64,000 bases of DNA. Origin: Halobellus sp. Atlit-31R (GTDB taxonomy: Archaea > Halobacteriota > Halobacteria > Halobacteriales > Haloferacaceae). Made by a program: the position numbers and the translations under genes. The DNA is taken from assembly GCA_003665935.1 (NCBI GenBank), contig QPLR01000003.1, forward strand, positions 434,001-498,000, read 5' to 3'. Positions 36,035 to 43,788 of this stretch are shown piece by piece (position 1 is the first letter of the stretch; each line of letters begins with the position of its first letter). A model generated the notes under the pieces. It did not search any database and had not been told where the DNA came from. It saw only the letters and a program-made list of their open reading frames with translations.

Positions 36035-37186
36035 ATGAAGCGGAGAGCGTTCCTGCGCGTTGCTGGTGCGGGTGGAGTTGCCGGCTTGGCCGGGTGCACC
36101 GGCGGAGACGACGGCGCGACAGAGACGACGACAGACGGAGCCAGCGGCGAAGCGACCGAGTCGGCGACGGCGACGGCGACAGCGACCGGGACCGCCGGCG
36201 GCGACGCACCGGAGCTCGTCGTCGCGACGTACGGGCCGTTCGTCGACGCGCCGTCGTCGAGCCCCGGCGCGTGGATCAAAGACACCTTCGAGTCCGAATT
36301 CGACGCGACACTCCGGTACGTGACGCCCGACAGCGAGATCAACTACTTCATCGAGCGGGCGCTCCGCGGCGTCGACATCGAGGCCGACGTCTACGTCGGT
36401 CTCAACGTCGATATGCTCATCCGGATCGACGAGCGCCTGGACGACGGGCTCTTCACCCCCGTCGACGGGCTCTCGCGGGGGAGCGAGGTGAAGGAGTCGC
36501 TGTCGTTCGACCCGAAGGGGCGGACGGTCCCGTACGACACGAGCTACGTCAGCGTCGTCTACAACGAGACGCTGGGCGGGGACGGCCCCTACAGCGCGCC
36601 GGAGACGTTCGACGAGCTCCTCGATCCGGCCTACGAGGGCGACCTTCTCGCACAGAACCCGACTGCGAGCGCGACCGGGAAGTCGTTCCTCCTGCACACG
36701 ATCGACGCCAAGGGCGAGGACGGCTACCTCGACTATTGGAAACGGCTCCAGGCGAACGGGATCCGCATCCTCTCGGACTGGTCGGCGTCGTACACGGCGT
36801 ACTCGAACGAGGAGGCCCCGATGGTCGTCTCGTACTCGACGGACCAGGTGTACGCCAGCCGCTCCGGCGAAGACCTGGCGAAACATCAGATCCGGTTCCT
36901 GAACGACCAGGGGTACGCCTACCCGGAGGGGATGGCGCTGTTCGAGGGCACCGACAACCCCGAGCTTGCGCGCTCGTTCCTCGACTTTATGTTACGGCCA
37001 GACGTGCAAGGTGAAATTGCCCAGCGGAACGTCGCGTTCCCGGCCACGACGACCGCAGAGCTGCCGGCGTCGTTCGCCGAGTACGCGCAGGCCCCGCCGG
37101 AAGCAGTCACTTTCACGTACGACGCCCTTCGAGACAACGTGAGTGAGTGGACACAGGCGTGGGAACGGCAGTTCGCCAGCAAGTAA
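36035..37186 (+). CDS. Thiamine-type ABC transporter substrate-binding lipoprotein
   Basis: 383 residues from MKRRAFLRVAGAGGVAG. A twin-arginine signal (KRRAFLR) ends in the lipobox LAGC, so it is exported folded by Tat and lipid-anchored. A Thr/Ala/Gly linker follows, then a periplasmic-binding fold with VVATYGPF, GVDIEADVYVGLNVDML, TVPYDTSYVSVVYN and NPTASATGKSFLLHTI, typical of the thiamine-binding ThiB/TbpA group. It is first in a three-gene importer operon with the permease and ATPase. Substrate assignment rests on family resemblance only. Confidence 0.85.
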   Translation: MKRRAFLRVAGAGGVAGLAGCTGGDDGATETTTDGASGEATESATATATATGTAGGDAPELVVATYGPFVDAPSSSPGAWIKDTFESEFDATLRYVTPDSEINYFIERALRGVDIEADVYVGLNVDMLIRIDERLDDGLFTPVDGLSRGSEVKESLSFDPKGRTVPYDTSYVSVVYNETLGGDGPYSAPETFDELLDPAYEGDLLAQNPTASATGKSFLLHTIDAKGEDGYLDYWKRLQANGIRILSDWSASYTAYSNEEAPMVVSYSTDQVYASRSGEDLAKHQIRFLNDQGYAYPEGMALFEGTDNPELARSFLDFMLRPDVQGEIAQRNVAFPATTTAELPASFAEYAQAPPEAVTFTYDALRDNVSEWTQAWERQFASK

Positions 37187-37277
37187 CGGCGTAGCCGTAG
37201 GCGAGCGCAGAGCACAGGCGTGACCGTGGTGGCTCGCAAGCGATGAACGCGCCGGCGACCCCGCCGGCGCGGATCCG

Positions 37278-38999
37278 GTGAGACCAGTGCTTCGGAAGGC
37301 TACCGCTCGACTGGAAGCGCACGCGCTGACGCTCGGAGCCGCAGCGACGGGGCTTCTCCTCCTCGTCGTCTTCTACTACCCGGTCGCGACGGTGTTCGTC
37401 GACGCGGTGCTCGCGGACGGACGACCGACGATCGCCCCGCTCGTCTCGGTGCTCACGTCCCGGTTTTATCTCGTCGACATCTTCGGGTTCACCGCGTATC
37501 AGGCCGTGCTGTCGACGATCGCGTCGGTGGTCCTGGGACTGCCGGGCGCGTGGCTGCTGGCGCGATTCGAGTTTCGCGGGCGGGAGACGCTGCGCTCGCT
37601 GACGATCCTCCCCTTCGTGATGCCGTCGATTATGGTCGCGATCGGCTTCGTGGCGACGTTCGGCCAAAACGGGACGCTCAACGCCGTGTTGGGCGCGCTC
37701 GGCCTCCCGACCGTCGAGCTGTTGTTCACCATCGAGGCGATCGTGATCGCTCACGCGTTCTACAACGCGCCGCTCGTCGCCCGAGTGACGACCGCAGCGT
37801 GGGAGAGCGTCGACGCCTCGGCCGTCGAGACCGCGCGAAGCCTCGGCGCGTCGCCGCTGCGGGCGTTCCGCGACGTCGTGCTCCCGCAACTGCTGCCGGC
37901 GATCGCGATCGGTGCGACGCTGACGTTCGTCTTCACCTTCGCGTCGTTTCCGATCGTTCTCGCGCTCGGGGGGTTCCAACTCGCGACCGTCGAGGTGTTC
38001 ATCTACTCGCGGATTCAGAACCTCGCGTACGCCGAGGCGGCCGCACTCGCTGTCGTCGAGACGACGATCTCGCTGGGGCTGACCTACCTGTACCTCCGGT
38101 ACGAGGGGCGACAGCGCGCGTCGGGACAGGGGGCGCGCCCGCAGCCGCGGCGGTCCCTGTGGCCGGTGTCGGCGTCGGTCAGCTCCGCTGCCACACGACT
38201 TGGCGTGCTCGCGTACGGCGTCGTCGTCCTCGCGGTGTTCGTCGGCCCGATCGCGTCGATGGTCCTGACGAGCGTGACTGGGCCGCAGGGTGACCTGACG
38301 CTCGATCACTACCGGTTCCTCCTGGAGCGCCAGCGGACGGGGGCGTCGTATCAGGTGCGGCCGCTGCCGGCGATCCGGAACTCGCTGCTGTTCGGAGCCG
38401 GAACGCTCCTCGTCGCGCTTCCGATGGGCGTCGTGATGGCGGTGCTGACCACGCGGCAGTTCCGCGGTCGCGCCGTCGTCGACGCGCTCTCGATGGCTCC
38501 GCTGGCCGTCTCGGGAATCGTCGTCGGTCTCGGGCTGCTCCGCGGGCTCGTCTTCGGATTCGAGGCGTTCGGCACGCGCATCCAGGTGACCGGTGCGCTC
38601 GCCGTCGTCGCCGCGCACGCGGTCGGCGCGTACCCGTTCGTGACACGCAACGTCGCGCCGCTGCTCGGGAATCTCGACCCGCGGTTAGTCGAGTCCGCCC
38701 GGAGTCTCGGTGCGAGTCGCGCGCGGGCGCTCGTCGACGTCGAACTGCCACTCGTCGCCGCGGGCGTCGTCGCGGGCGCGGCGTTCGCGTTCGCGATCAG
38801 CATCGGCGAGTTCGACTCGACGGTCGTCCTCGCGGAGGGATCGACGAGCTACACGATGCCCGTCGCCGTCGAGCGGTATCTGGGTCGGCGGCTCGGCCCG
38901 GCGACCGCGATGGGCTGCATTCTGCTCGCCGTCACGAGCCTGAGTTTCGTGATCATCGAGCGATTCGGCGGTCGCTACGGCGGCCGGGGTGGATTCTGA
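37278..38999 (+). CDS. ABC transporter permease, fused two-module (ThiP-like)
   Basis: 573 residues from GTG (RPVLRKATARLEAHALTLG). Two homologous permease modules each end in an EAA loop: ARSLGASPLRAFRDVVLPQL in the first half and ARSLGASRARALVDVELPLV in the second. About twelve membrane helices. This fused form is typical of thiamine and ferric-iron importers. It is 91 bp after the binding-protein gene, and its stop is two bases before the ATPase start. Confidence 0.9.
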   Translation: MRPVLRKATARLEAHALTLGAAATGLLLLVVFYYPVATVFVDAVLADGRPTIAPLVSVLTSRFYLVDIFGFTAYQAVLSTIASVVLGLPGAWLLARFEFRGRETLRSLTILPFVMPSIMVAIGFVATFGQNGTLNAVLGALGLPTVELLFTIEAIVIAHAFYNAPLVARVTTAAWESVDASAVETARSLGASPLRAFRDVVLPQLLPAIAIGATLTFVFTFASFPIVLALGGFQLATVEVFIYSRIQNLAYAEAAALAVVETTISLGLTYLYLRYEGRQRASGQGARPQPRRSLWPVSASVSSAATRLGVLAYGVVVLAVFVGPIASMVLTSVTGPQGDLTLDHYRFLLERQRTGASYQVRPLPAIRNSLLFGAGTLLVALPMGVVMAVLTTRQFRGRAVVDALSMAPLAVSGIVVGLGLLRGLVFGFEAFGTRIQVTGALAVVAAHAVGAYPFVTRNVAPLLGNLDPRLVESARSLGASRARALVDVELPLVAAGVVAGAAFAFAISIGEFDSTVVLAEGSTSYTMPVAVERYLGRRLGPATAMGCILLAVTSLSFVIIERFGGRYGGRGGF

Positions 39000-39001
39000 C
39001 G

Positions 39002-40321
39002 ATGCAACTGACACTGACGAACGTACGGAAGGCGTACGGTGACACGGTCGCGCTCGGCGAAGCCGGGAAAGATTCCGAGGGGGGCGTCGACCGCGACAGA
39101 GCAGGACCGCGTTCGGAGGAGGGCGTCGACCGCGACAGAGCAGGACCGCGTTCGGAGGAGGGCGTCGATCTCGACGTCGACGACGGTGAGTTCTTTACCC
39201 TCGTCGGCCCGTCAGGCTGTGGCAAGACGACGACGCTCCGTCTCGTCGCTGGGTTCGAGACTCCGAGCTTGGGATCGATACAGTTCGACGGACGGGAGAT
39301 GCGCGGCGTGCCGCCGGAAGACCGGGACGTCGGGGTCGTCTTCCAGAACTACGCGCTCTTCCCGCACCTCTCGGTCGCCGAGAACGTCGCCTACGGCCTC
39401 CGGTTCGCCGATCCGCCGGGCGGGGAGAGCCGCGACGAACGGGTCGCATCGCTGCTCGAACTCGTCGATCTCCCCGACGCCGGCGACCGAGATCCGACCG
39501 AGCTGTCGGGGGGACAGCAGCAGCGCGTCGCGCTCGCGCGAGCGCTGGCCCCCGGACCGGACCTGCTGCTGCTCGACGAGCCGATGAGCGCGCTCGACGC
39601 CCGACTCCGGGAGCGGCTTCGGGTGCAGATCAAAGAGATCCAGTCGACGCTCGGGATCACCACGCTCTACGTGACGCACGACCAGGAGGAGGCGCTCGCG
39701 GTCTCCGATCGCGTCGCCGTGATGAACGACGGCGTGGTCGAGCAGGTGGGAACGCCGCGAGCGGTCTACCGTCGGCCGGCGAGCCGTTTCGTCGCCGAAT
39801 TCGTCGGTGACAACAACGTCTTCGAGGGGCGGGTCGTTTCGAGTCCAGCGACGGCGGGCTCGGAGGAATTTCGGGATTCAGTCGCTGACGACGGCGAATC
39901 TCCAGTTGAAACGAAGGGGTTAGCGGGGTCGAAGGCGCGAGAGCCGGGAGCCGAGAGACGAAGACGGGACGACCGCTCTCGGCAGCAGTTCGGGCTCGCA
40001 GCGGTCGACGTCGATGGGCGCGACCTCTCGATCGCGACGAGCGAGTCGGTGGGTGTGGGCGACCGGGTCGTGTTCTGTGTGCGGCCCGAGCAGTTGCGGG
40101 TGCTATCGGGCTCGGACGCGCGTTCTGGAGTCGACGGGGACGTGAACGTCCTCGAAGGAACGGTGTCGGGGACGGAGTTCCTCGGCGAGTCGACGCGGAC
40201 GTCTCTCCAGTGGAACGGTCAGAAACTGACCGTTCGATCTGTGGATCCGCTCGACGGCGACGTTCGGGTCAGGTTCGACGCCGCAGCAGCCCACGTCGTT
40301 ACCATCGACCGCGACGCGTAG
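39002..40321 (+). CDS. ABC transporter ATP-binding protein
   Basis: 439 residues. Walker A GPSGCGKTT (69-77), VFQNYALFPHLSV, LSGGQQQRVALARALAPGPD, LLLLDEPMSALDARLRERL and YVTHDQEEAL; a TOBE-like C-terminal domain follows. Two unusual insertions: one of about 35 residues between AYGDTVALGE and VDLDVDDGEF made of two 13-residue tandem copies (GVDRDRAGPRSEE), and a charged stretch of about 50 residues (SSPATAGSEEF to SRQQFGL) before the TOBE domain. An origin-box-like DNA sequence lies in the second. It energises the upstream importer. Confidence 0.92.
   Translation: MQLTLTNVRKAYGDTVALGEAGKDSEGGVDRDRAGPRSEEGVDRDRAGPRSEEGVDLDVDDGEFFTLVGPSGCGKTTTLRLVAGFETPSLGSIQFDGREMRGVPPEDRDVGVVFQNYALFPHLSVAENVAYGLRFADPPGGESRDERVASLLELVDLPDAGDRDPTELSGGQQQRVALARALAPGPDLLLLDEPMSALDARLRERLRVQIKEIQSTLGITTLYVTHDQEEALAVSDRVAVMNDGVVEQVGTPRAVYRRPASRFVAEFVGDNNVFEGRVVSSPATAGSEEFRDSVADDGESPVETKGLAGSKAREPGAERRRRDDRSRQQFGLAAVDVDGRDLSIATSESVGVGDRVVFCVRPEQLRVLSGSDARSGVDGDVNVLEGTVSGTEFLGESTRTSLQWNGQKLTVRSVDPLDGDVRVRFDAAAAHVVTIDRDA
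39083..39160 (+). repeat. 2 x 39-bp perfect in-frame tandem duplication
   Basis: 39083-39121 and 39122-39160 are identical, and the next eight bases begin a third copy. Each encodes GVDRDRAGPRSEE. The array interrupts the beta-strand region just before Walker A of the ABC ATPase, where the normal protein would continue from VAL directly to GVDLDV. Perfect identity indicates a very recent event. Confidence 0.95.
39899..39920 (+). other. ORB-like element inside the ABC ATPase gene
   Basis: These 22 bases (TCTCCAGTTGAAACGAAG plus GGGT) are identical to the left origin box at 46.36 kb read on its own strand. They encode SPVETKGL within the variable insert of the ATPase. Only the extended G tract beyond the box differs. 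Confidence 0.6.
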
Positions 40322-40384
40322 TGGAGGTCGTGTGGGGTCAGGGCGCGACGTGTAGTGGAGGTCGTGTGGGGTCAGGGCGCGACG
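40318..40384. repeat. 2 x 33-bp direct repeat over convergent stop codons
   Basis: Copies 40318-40350 and 40352-40384 are identical. The first contains the stop codon of the ABC ATPase gene. The second contains the stop codon of the convergent methyltransferase (40372). The two gene ends therefore share a duplicated segment. Confidence 0.95.
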
Positions 40385-41052
40385 CCGACCGTGAGCAGCG
40401 TGCCGTACGTCCGGTAGCGCTCGACCATCGCCTCCCGAGAGTCCCAGTCGTCCGTCGGGAACGACTCGGCGGATGGGATGTCGATCTCGCGGTCCGGGAT
40501 CGAATCCTGTTCGGCGACGTAGAGGCCAGCCTCGCGGAACTTCTGCCGATACTGCTCCGCGGACCAGCGCGTCATATCGACGTCGATCCCGTCCTGCCAC
40601 GCGTGGGAGTGAACGTTCTCCTCGTAGTAGTTCACGGCGCAGTAGAAGGTCCCGCCGGGGCGGAGGATCCGTCGGATCTCTGCCAGGGTGTGCTCGGGAT
40701 CCGAAGCGTAGTAGAAGGCCTCCATACTCCAGACGTGGTCGACGCTGTCGTCCGCGAAGGGCAGTTCGTCGAAGTCGCCGACGAGATAGGCGACGTCTGA
40801 GTCGTTGGTGTAGGACCGTGCGTTCTGCGCCATCGCGGGAGAACCATCGAGGCCGTACACGCGGCCGGCGTCCTGTGTATCGCGGAGCGCGCGGCCGGCG
40901 TAGCCGCTCCCGCACCCGAGGTCGAGGACTGTGTCGCCCGTTTCGATCGGCATCCGGGCGAGCGCGTGCTTTGCGGTGTGCCAGTGTCGTTGTTCCATTC
41001 CCCGGTCGCGGCCCTCTGCCGCCCAGGCGTCGAATTCGGCTCGAACGCTCAT
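40372..41052 (-). CDS. Class I SAM-dependent methyltransferase
   Basis: 226 residues from MSVRAEFDAWAAEGRDRGMEQ. SAM site VLDLGCGSGYAGRAL, acidic VYGLDGSPAM, motif II DELPFADDSVDHVWSMEAFYY and RILRPGGTFYCAVNYY. It resembles the methyltransferase-11 group that includes UbiE-like and small-molecule enzymes; the substrate is unknown. The start was chosen at the Met before the family region; the 43-codon extension reads repetitive intergenic DNA. Confidence 0.85.
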   Translation of the reverse strand: MSVRAEFDAWAAEGRDRGMEQRHWHTAKHALARMPIETGDTVLDLGCGSGYAGRALRDTQDAGRVYGLDGSPAMAQNARSYTNDSDVAYLVGDFDELPFADDSVDHVWSMEAFYYASDPEHTLAEIRRILRPGGTFYCAVNYYEENVHSHAWQDGIDVDMTRWSAEQYRQKFREAGLYVAEQDSIPDREIDIPSAESFPTDDWDSREAMVERYRTYGTLLTVGVAP

Positions 41053-41082
41053 ACGCACGCCTCGACCGCGCGGGACAAGAAG

Positions 41083-41173
41083 CGTCGGGTTTCGGGTGGA
41101 AAACGGAGCGTCGGGTTTCGGGTGGGCGTCGAAGTGCCGACTTTCGGGTGGAAAACGGAGTGTCGGGTTTCGG
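41083..41173. repeat. Imperfect tandem repeats between divergent genes
   Basis: The motif GTCGGGTTTCGGGTGGAAAA with CGGAG occurs at 41084-41108, as a shortened copy at 41110-41126, at 41138-41160 (CGACTTTCGGGTGGAAAACG) and as a partial copy from 41162. It fills the intergenic space between the methyltransferase start and the DUF2391 gene. Confidence 0.85.
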
Positions 41174-41223
41174 TCGCGCATTGTGAGGGCCGGGTATATA
41201 CCCGGCGGGGAGCGAAATGAAGT

Positions 41224-41679
41224 ATGGTCGGACGTCGCCGTCGATTCGCGCTCGCCGACACCGTGCAGCAGATCGTCGGCGGGTTCCTGCTCGCTGGGCC
41301 GTTCGTCGTCACCGAGGAGGTGTGGGTACTGGCGCAGAATATGTCGTCGCTGCAGGCGCTCCTCACCGTGTTCATCGTCTTCGCCGTGGGCTACGGCGCA
41401 CTCTACAAAGCCGACGACAGAGACCCGGACCGGGAGACGGAGGTGGGCGGGATTCCGCTCCGATTCATCTCGCTCATCGCCGTCTCGTATCTCTCGGTGC
41501 TCATCCTCGCGGTTGCGTTCGACGCTCCATCGACCTTTCTGGGTTCCGTAGCACCGCGATCGATGACCGTATTCGGCGTCACAGTGGCGATCGGAATGGT
41601 CGACGCGACGCTCAAAGCCACCAGCATCGGCGCGATATTCAGCGTCATCGGCGCGGCGACCGCGGACTCGCTGTACTGA
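41224..41679 (+). CDS. DUF2391-like integral membrane protein
   Basis: 151 residues with four hydrophobic segments: ADTVQQIVGGFLLAGPFVVTEEVW, LTVFIVFAVGYGALY, PLRFISLIAVSYLSVLILAVAF and MTVFGVTVAIGMVDATLKA, ending in a glycine-rich segment. The opening ADTVQQIVGGFLLAGPF resembles the TIGR02587/DUF2391 family. No function known. It is preceded by a repeat-filled gap. Confidence 0.65.
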   Translation: MVGRRRRFALADTVQQIVGGFLLAGPFVVTEEVWVLAQNMSSLQALLTVFIVFAVGYGALYKADDRDPDRETEVGGIPLRFISLIAVSYLSVLILAVAFDAPSTFLGSVAPRSMTVFGVTVAIGMVDATLKATSIGAIFSVIGAATADSLY

Positions 41680-41753
41680 ACGGTCTTCGAGCGTGGTCGC
41701 AGCGGCGACCGACTCTCCCGCACGATTAAGTCAGCGGGGTCAGACCTACGGGT

Positions 41754-42332
41754 ATGGATTACGATCTCGCTATCGAAGACGCACCGGATACGATCCCCGG
41801 CGGTACAGGTATTCTCCTGCTCCATCCGAGCATCGGTGAGACGGACCGCATCGATACGGACTTTCTCAAGACGGACACGGATCACTTCCTGGTGATCTCC
41901 ACGCGGACCACGGCCCGTGAAGTCGAGCAGAAACTGGAGCACTACGACGTCGACGAGGAGAAAGCGGTCATTCTGGACACGCTCTCGGTCGAGCGAGGGT
42001 ACTCACGTCGCGGGACGGACCACGTCCACTACGTCTCCGCACCGGACGATCTGGACGGGATCGTCGCGCAGACGCGGGAGTTCCTCGAATCACACGACGG
42101 AAAGGTCCGCGTCAGCGTCGATTCGGTGACCGAGATGGCGTATTACGCGGACGTCGACGGCGCATACGAGGCGAGCGAGCAACTGCTCGAACTGCTCGAC
42201 GAACACGACGCCGTCGGGCTGTTCCACCTCTCGAACGAGGTACACGACGAAGAGACGATCGAGCGATTCCGCGGCCTCTTCGACGCGGTCGTCGAACTCG
42301 ACGTGAGCGGCGACGTCAACGCCGAGTTTTGA
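41754..42332 (+). CDS. Haloarchaeal RecA-like-fold protein without Walker A, unknown function
   Basis: 192 residues. The succession GGTGILLLHPSIGETDRID, HFLVISTRTTAREVEQKL, KAVILDTLSVERG, VRVSVDSVTEMAYYAD and AVGLFHLSNEVHD resembles the KaiC/RecA-like conserved haloarchaeal family whose P-loop has been lost. It is acidic throughout. A TATA-like ACGATTAAGTC lies about 30 bp upstream. Possibly a signalling or scaffold protein; this is inference. Confidence 0.6.
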   Translation: MDYDLAIEDAPDTIPGGTGILLLHPSIGETDRIDTDFLKTDTDHFLVISTRTTAREVEQKLEHYDVDEEKAVILDTLSVERGYSRRGTDHVHYVSAPDDLDGIVAQTREFLESHDGKVRVSVDSVTEMAYYADVDGAYEASEQLLELLDEHDAVGLFHLSNEVHDEETIERFRGLFDAVVELDVSGDVNAEF

Positions 42333-42368
42333 GCTGGCCGGAGCACTCCTGCCGGCGCCGAGGTCGCC

Positions 42369-42528
42369 GCTACGCTCCCGACGGCTTTCGCTGCGAGGCC
42401 GCTACGCTCCCGACGGCTTTCGCTGCGAGGCCGCTACGCTCCCGACGGCTTTCGATGCGAGACCGCCACGCTCCCGACGGCTTTCGCTGCGAGACCGCCA
42501 CGCTCCCGACGGCTTTCGCTGCGAGGCC
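42369..42528. repeat. 5 x 32-bp tandem repeat (minisatellite)
   Basis: Five contiguous 32-bp units start at 42369, 42401, 42433, 42465 and 42497; the shared core is CGCTCCCGACGGCTTTCG. Units differ at one to three positions and there are no spacers, so it is not a CRISPR. It lies between convergent genes and ends 14 bp before the stop of the gene at 42542. Confidence 0.97.
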
Positions 42529-42541
42529 GTTCGTCGGGCGG

Positions 42542-43342
42542 TCATTCGTGCCGGTCCGACCCCTCTTCGAGCTTCTCGAAGGTCTTCTCCGCCCATTGGA
42601 CGCCGTAATCCGCGCCGTATTCGAGGAACGCCTGGGTGTCGAGAGCGGCGAACGGTGCGGGGAGGTCGAGGCCGTGTTTGACCGCCGAGCAGGCGTACTC
42701 GGTGGCTTCGGCGAACGACGTCTGCCCGCGAGCGACGGCCCGCGGGAGCGTCGAGAGCCGACCCTCGAGCCGCTGGCCGGCGTCGGCCCAAGCGTCGAAG
42801 AGGCGGGGGTGGGACTCCTCCCACGCGGTGAACGTCTGTCGGGTCTGCAGCCCCAGCCAGGCGTCGTAGAGCGCAGCGGCGATCTGATAGACCTCCGCGG
42901 GACCGAGCGGGACGACGTGGTCGAGTTCACGATACTGTGCGCCGAAGAGCGGGAGGAAGTGCTCGGGCGCGTCGGTTCCGAGCTGGACGAAGGCCTCCGC
43001 GAGGAGGAAATCGAGGAACTCGCTCGGAGTACCCTCGGCGCGTTTCTTCACGAGCACGGTCGGCGGCGTCGTCTGCCGTGCCCAGGTGACGGTGCCGTCG
43101 CCGGGCATTCCGACGGTGAAATCCGAACTCGCGTAGGTGACGAGGGCGCTCGGTGCGTCCCCAGGGAGCCAATCGGACGGGTACGTCGCCGGGTCGAGTC
43201 CGTCCGCGAGGAGGCCGAGATCCTCGGCTGCGGCCGGTGGGATCGTCTCGAAGTCGGCCGCGACGTCGAGAACGAGCGCGTCAGGAGCGTGGTCTGCGCG
43301 GACGGCGGCGACGTCGTCGGCGAGGTCACGTCGATCGAACAT
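42542..43342 (-). CDS. Conserved haloarchaeal protein, unknown function
   Basis: 266 residues, acidic and soluble. Begins [23 protein letters not shown]. The middle has LVTYASSDFTVGMPGDGTVTWARQTTPPTVLVKKR, suggesting a beta-sheet core. The second half is alpha-helical with many aromatic residues (FLLAEAFVQLGTDAPEHFLPLFGAQYRELD, QIAAALYDAWLGLQTRQTF). No catalytic motif recognised. It appears to belong to the same haloarchaeal set as its neighbours at 41.7 and 43.5 kb. Confidence 0.65.
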   Translation of the reverse strand: MFDRRDLADDVAAVRADHAPDALVLDVAADFETIPPAAAEDLGLLADGLDPATYPSDWLPGDAPSALVTYASSDFTVGMPGDGTVTWARQTTPPTVLVKKRAEGTPSEFLDFLLAEAFVQLGTDAPEHFLPLFGAQYRELDHVVPLGPAEVYQIAAALYDAWLGLQTRQTFTAWEESHPRLFDAWADAGQRLEGRLSTLPRAVARGQTSFAEATEYACSAVKHGLDLPAPFAALDTQAFLEYGADYGVQWAEKTFEKLEEGSDRHE

Positions 43343-43471
43343 ATCTCCGGTTGGAGACGCGATGACTTCAGGTCCGCGCCTCGAGGCGAGGGCTAGAAGC
43401 GAAACATCGGCGATTTCGACTCGGTCGGAAGAGCTGCTCGGGGCTGTTCGATCGAACTGCTGGAGGGAGCG

Positions 43472-43561
43472 TTACCCGAACGCGAGCGCGAAAATGATCG
43501 CAATCGCGAGGACGGCCGACACACCGACAGTTCCGAGGACGATCTTCGTCGCTTGGCTCAT
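43472..43561 (-). CDS. 29-residue single-pass membrane protein
   Basis: ATG-to-TAA frame: MSQATKIVLGTVGVSAVLA followed by IAIIFALAFG. The protein is one hydrophobic helix with a short N-terminal tail. A TATA-like CTTTAAG lies about 26-31 bp upstream on the minus strand (43586-43592), at the right distance for a near-leaderless transcript. That promoter is the main support. The gap around it (43343-43764) holds no other gene, only this ORF and the repeat at 43674. Confidence 0.6.
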   Translation of the reverse strand: MSQATKIVLGTVGVSAVLAIAIIFALAFG

Positions 43562-43673
43562 ACTGTCACTCTTTCAGCGGGGGCGCTTAAAGCCTTCAAT
43601 CCGTTGTTGCGGGAGTCTGCCCGGAGAACGAGGTGGGGCGTCAAAGAGTACGATCGACAGCTGCGGGTTCTCT

Positions 43674-43788
43674 GAACTGTCGGGTGCTGTGAGTTCTCGG
43701 AACTGCCGGGTGCTGTGAGTTCTCGGAACTGCCGGGTGCTATGAGTTCTCGGAACTGCCGGGTGCTATGAGTTCTCGGAACTGTCGGG
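43674..43788. repeat. 4.4 x 26-bp tandem repeat over the stop of oapC
   Basis: Units start at 43674, 43700, 43726 and 43752, with a partial fifth to 43788; the core is GAGTTCTCGGAACTGCCGGG. The last full unit contains the oapC stop (43765-43767) and the next its final codons (SSENS). The downstream units are copies of the gene end. Confidence 0.95.

Noticed and set aside
42369-43788. Possible CRISPR arrays
   Set aside because: Units are directly adjacent with no unique spacers and no cas genes are present; they are tandem repeats.
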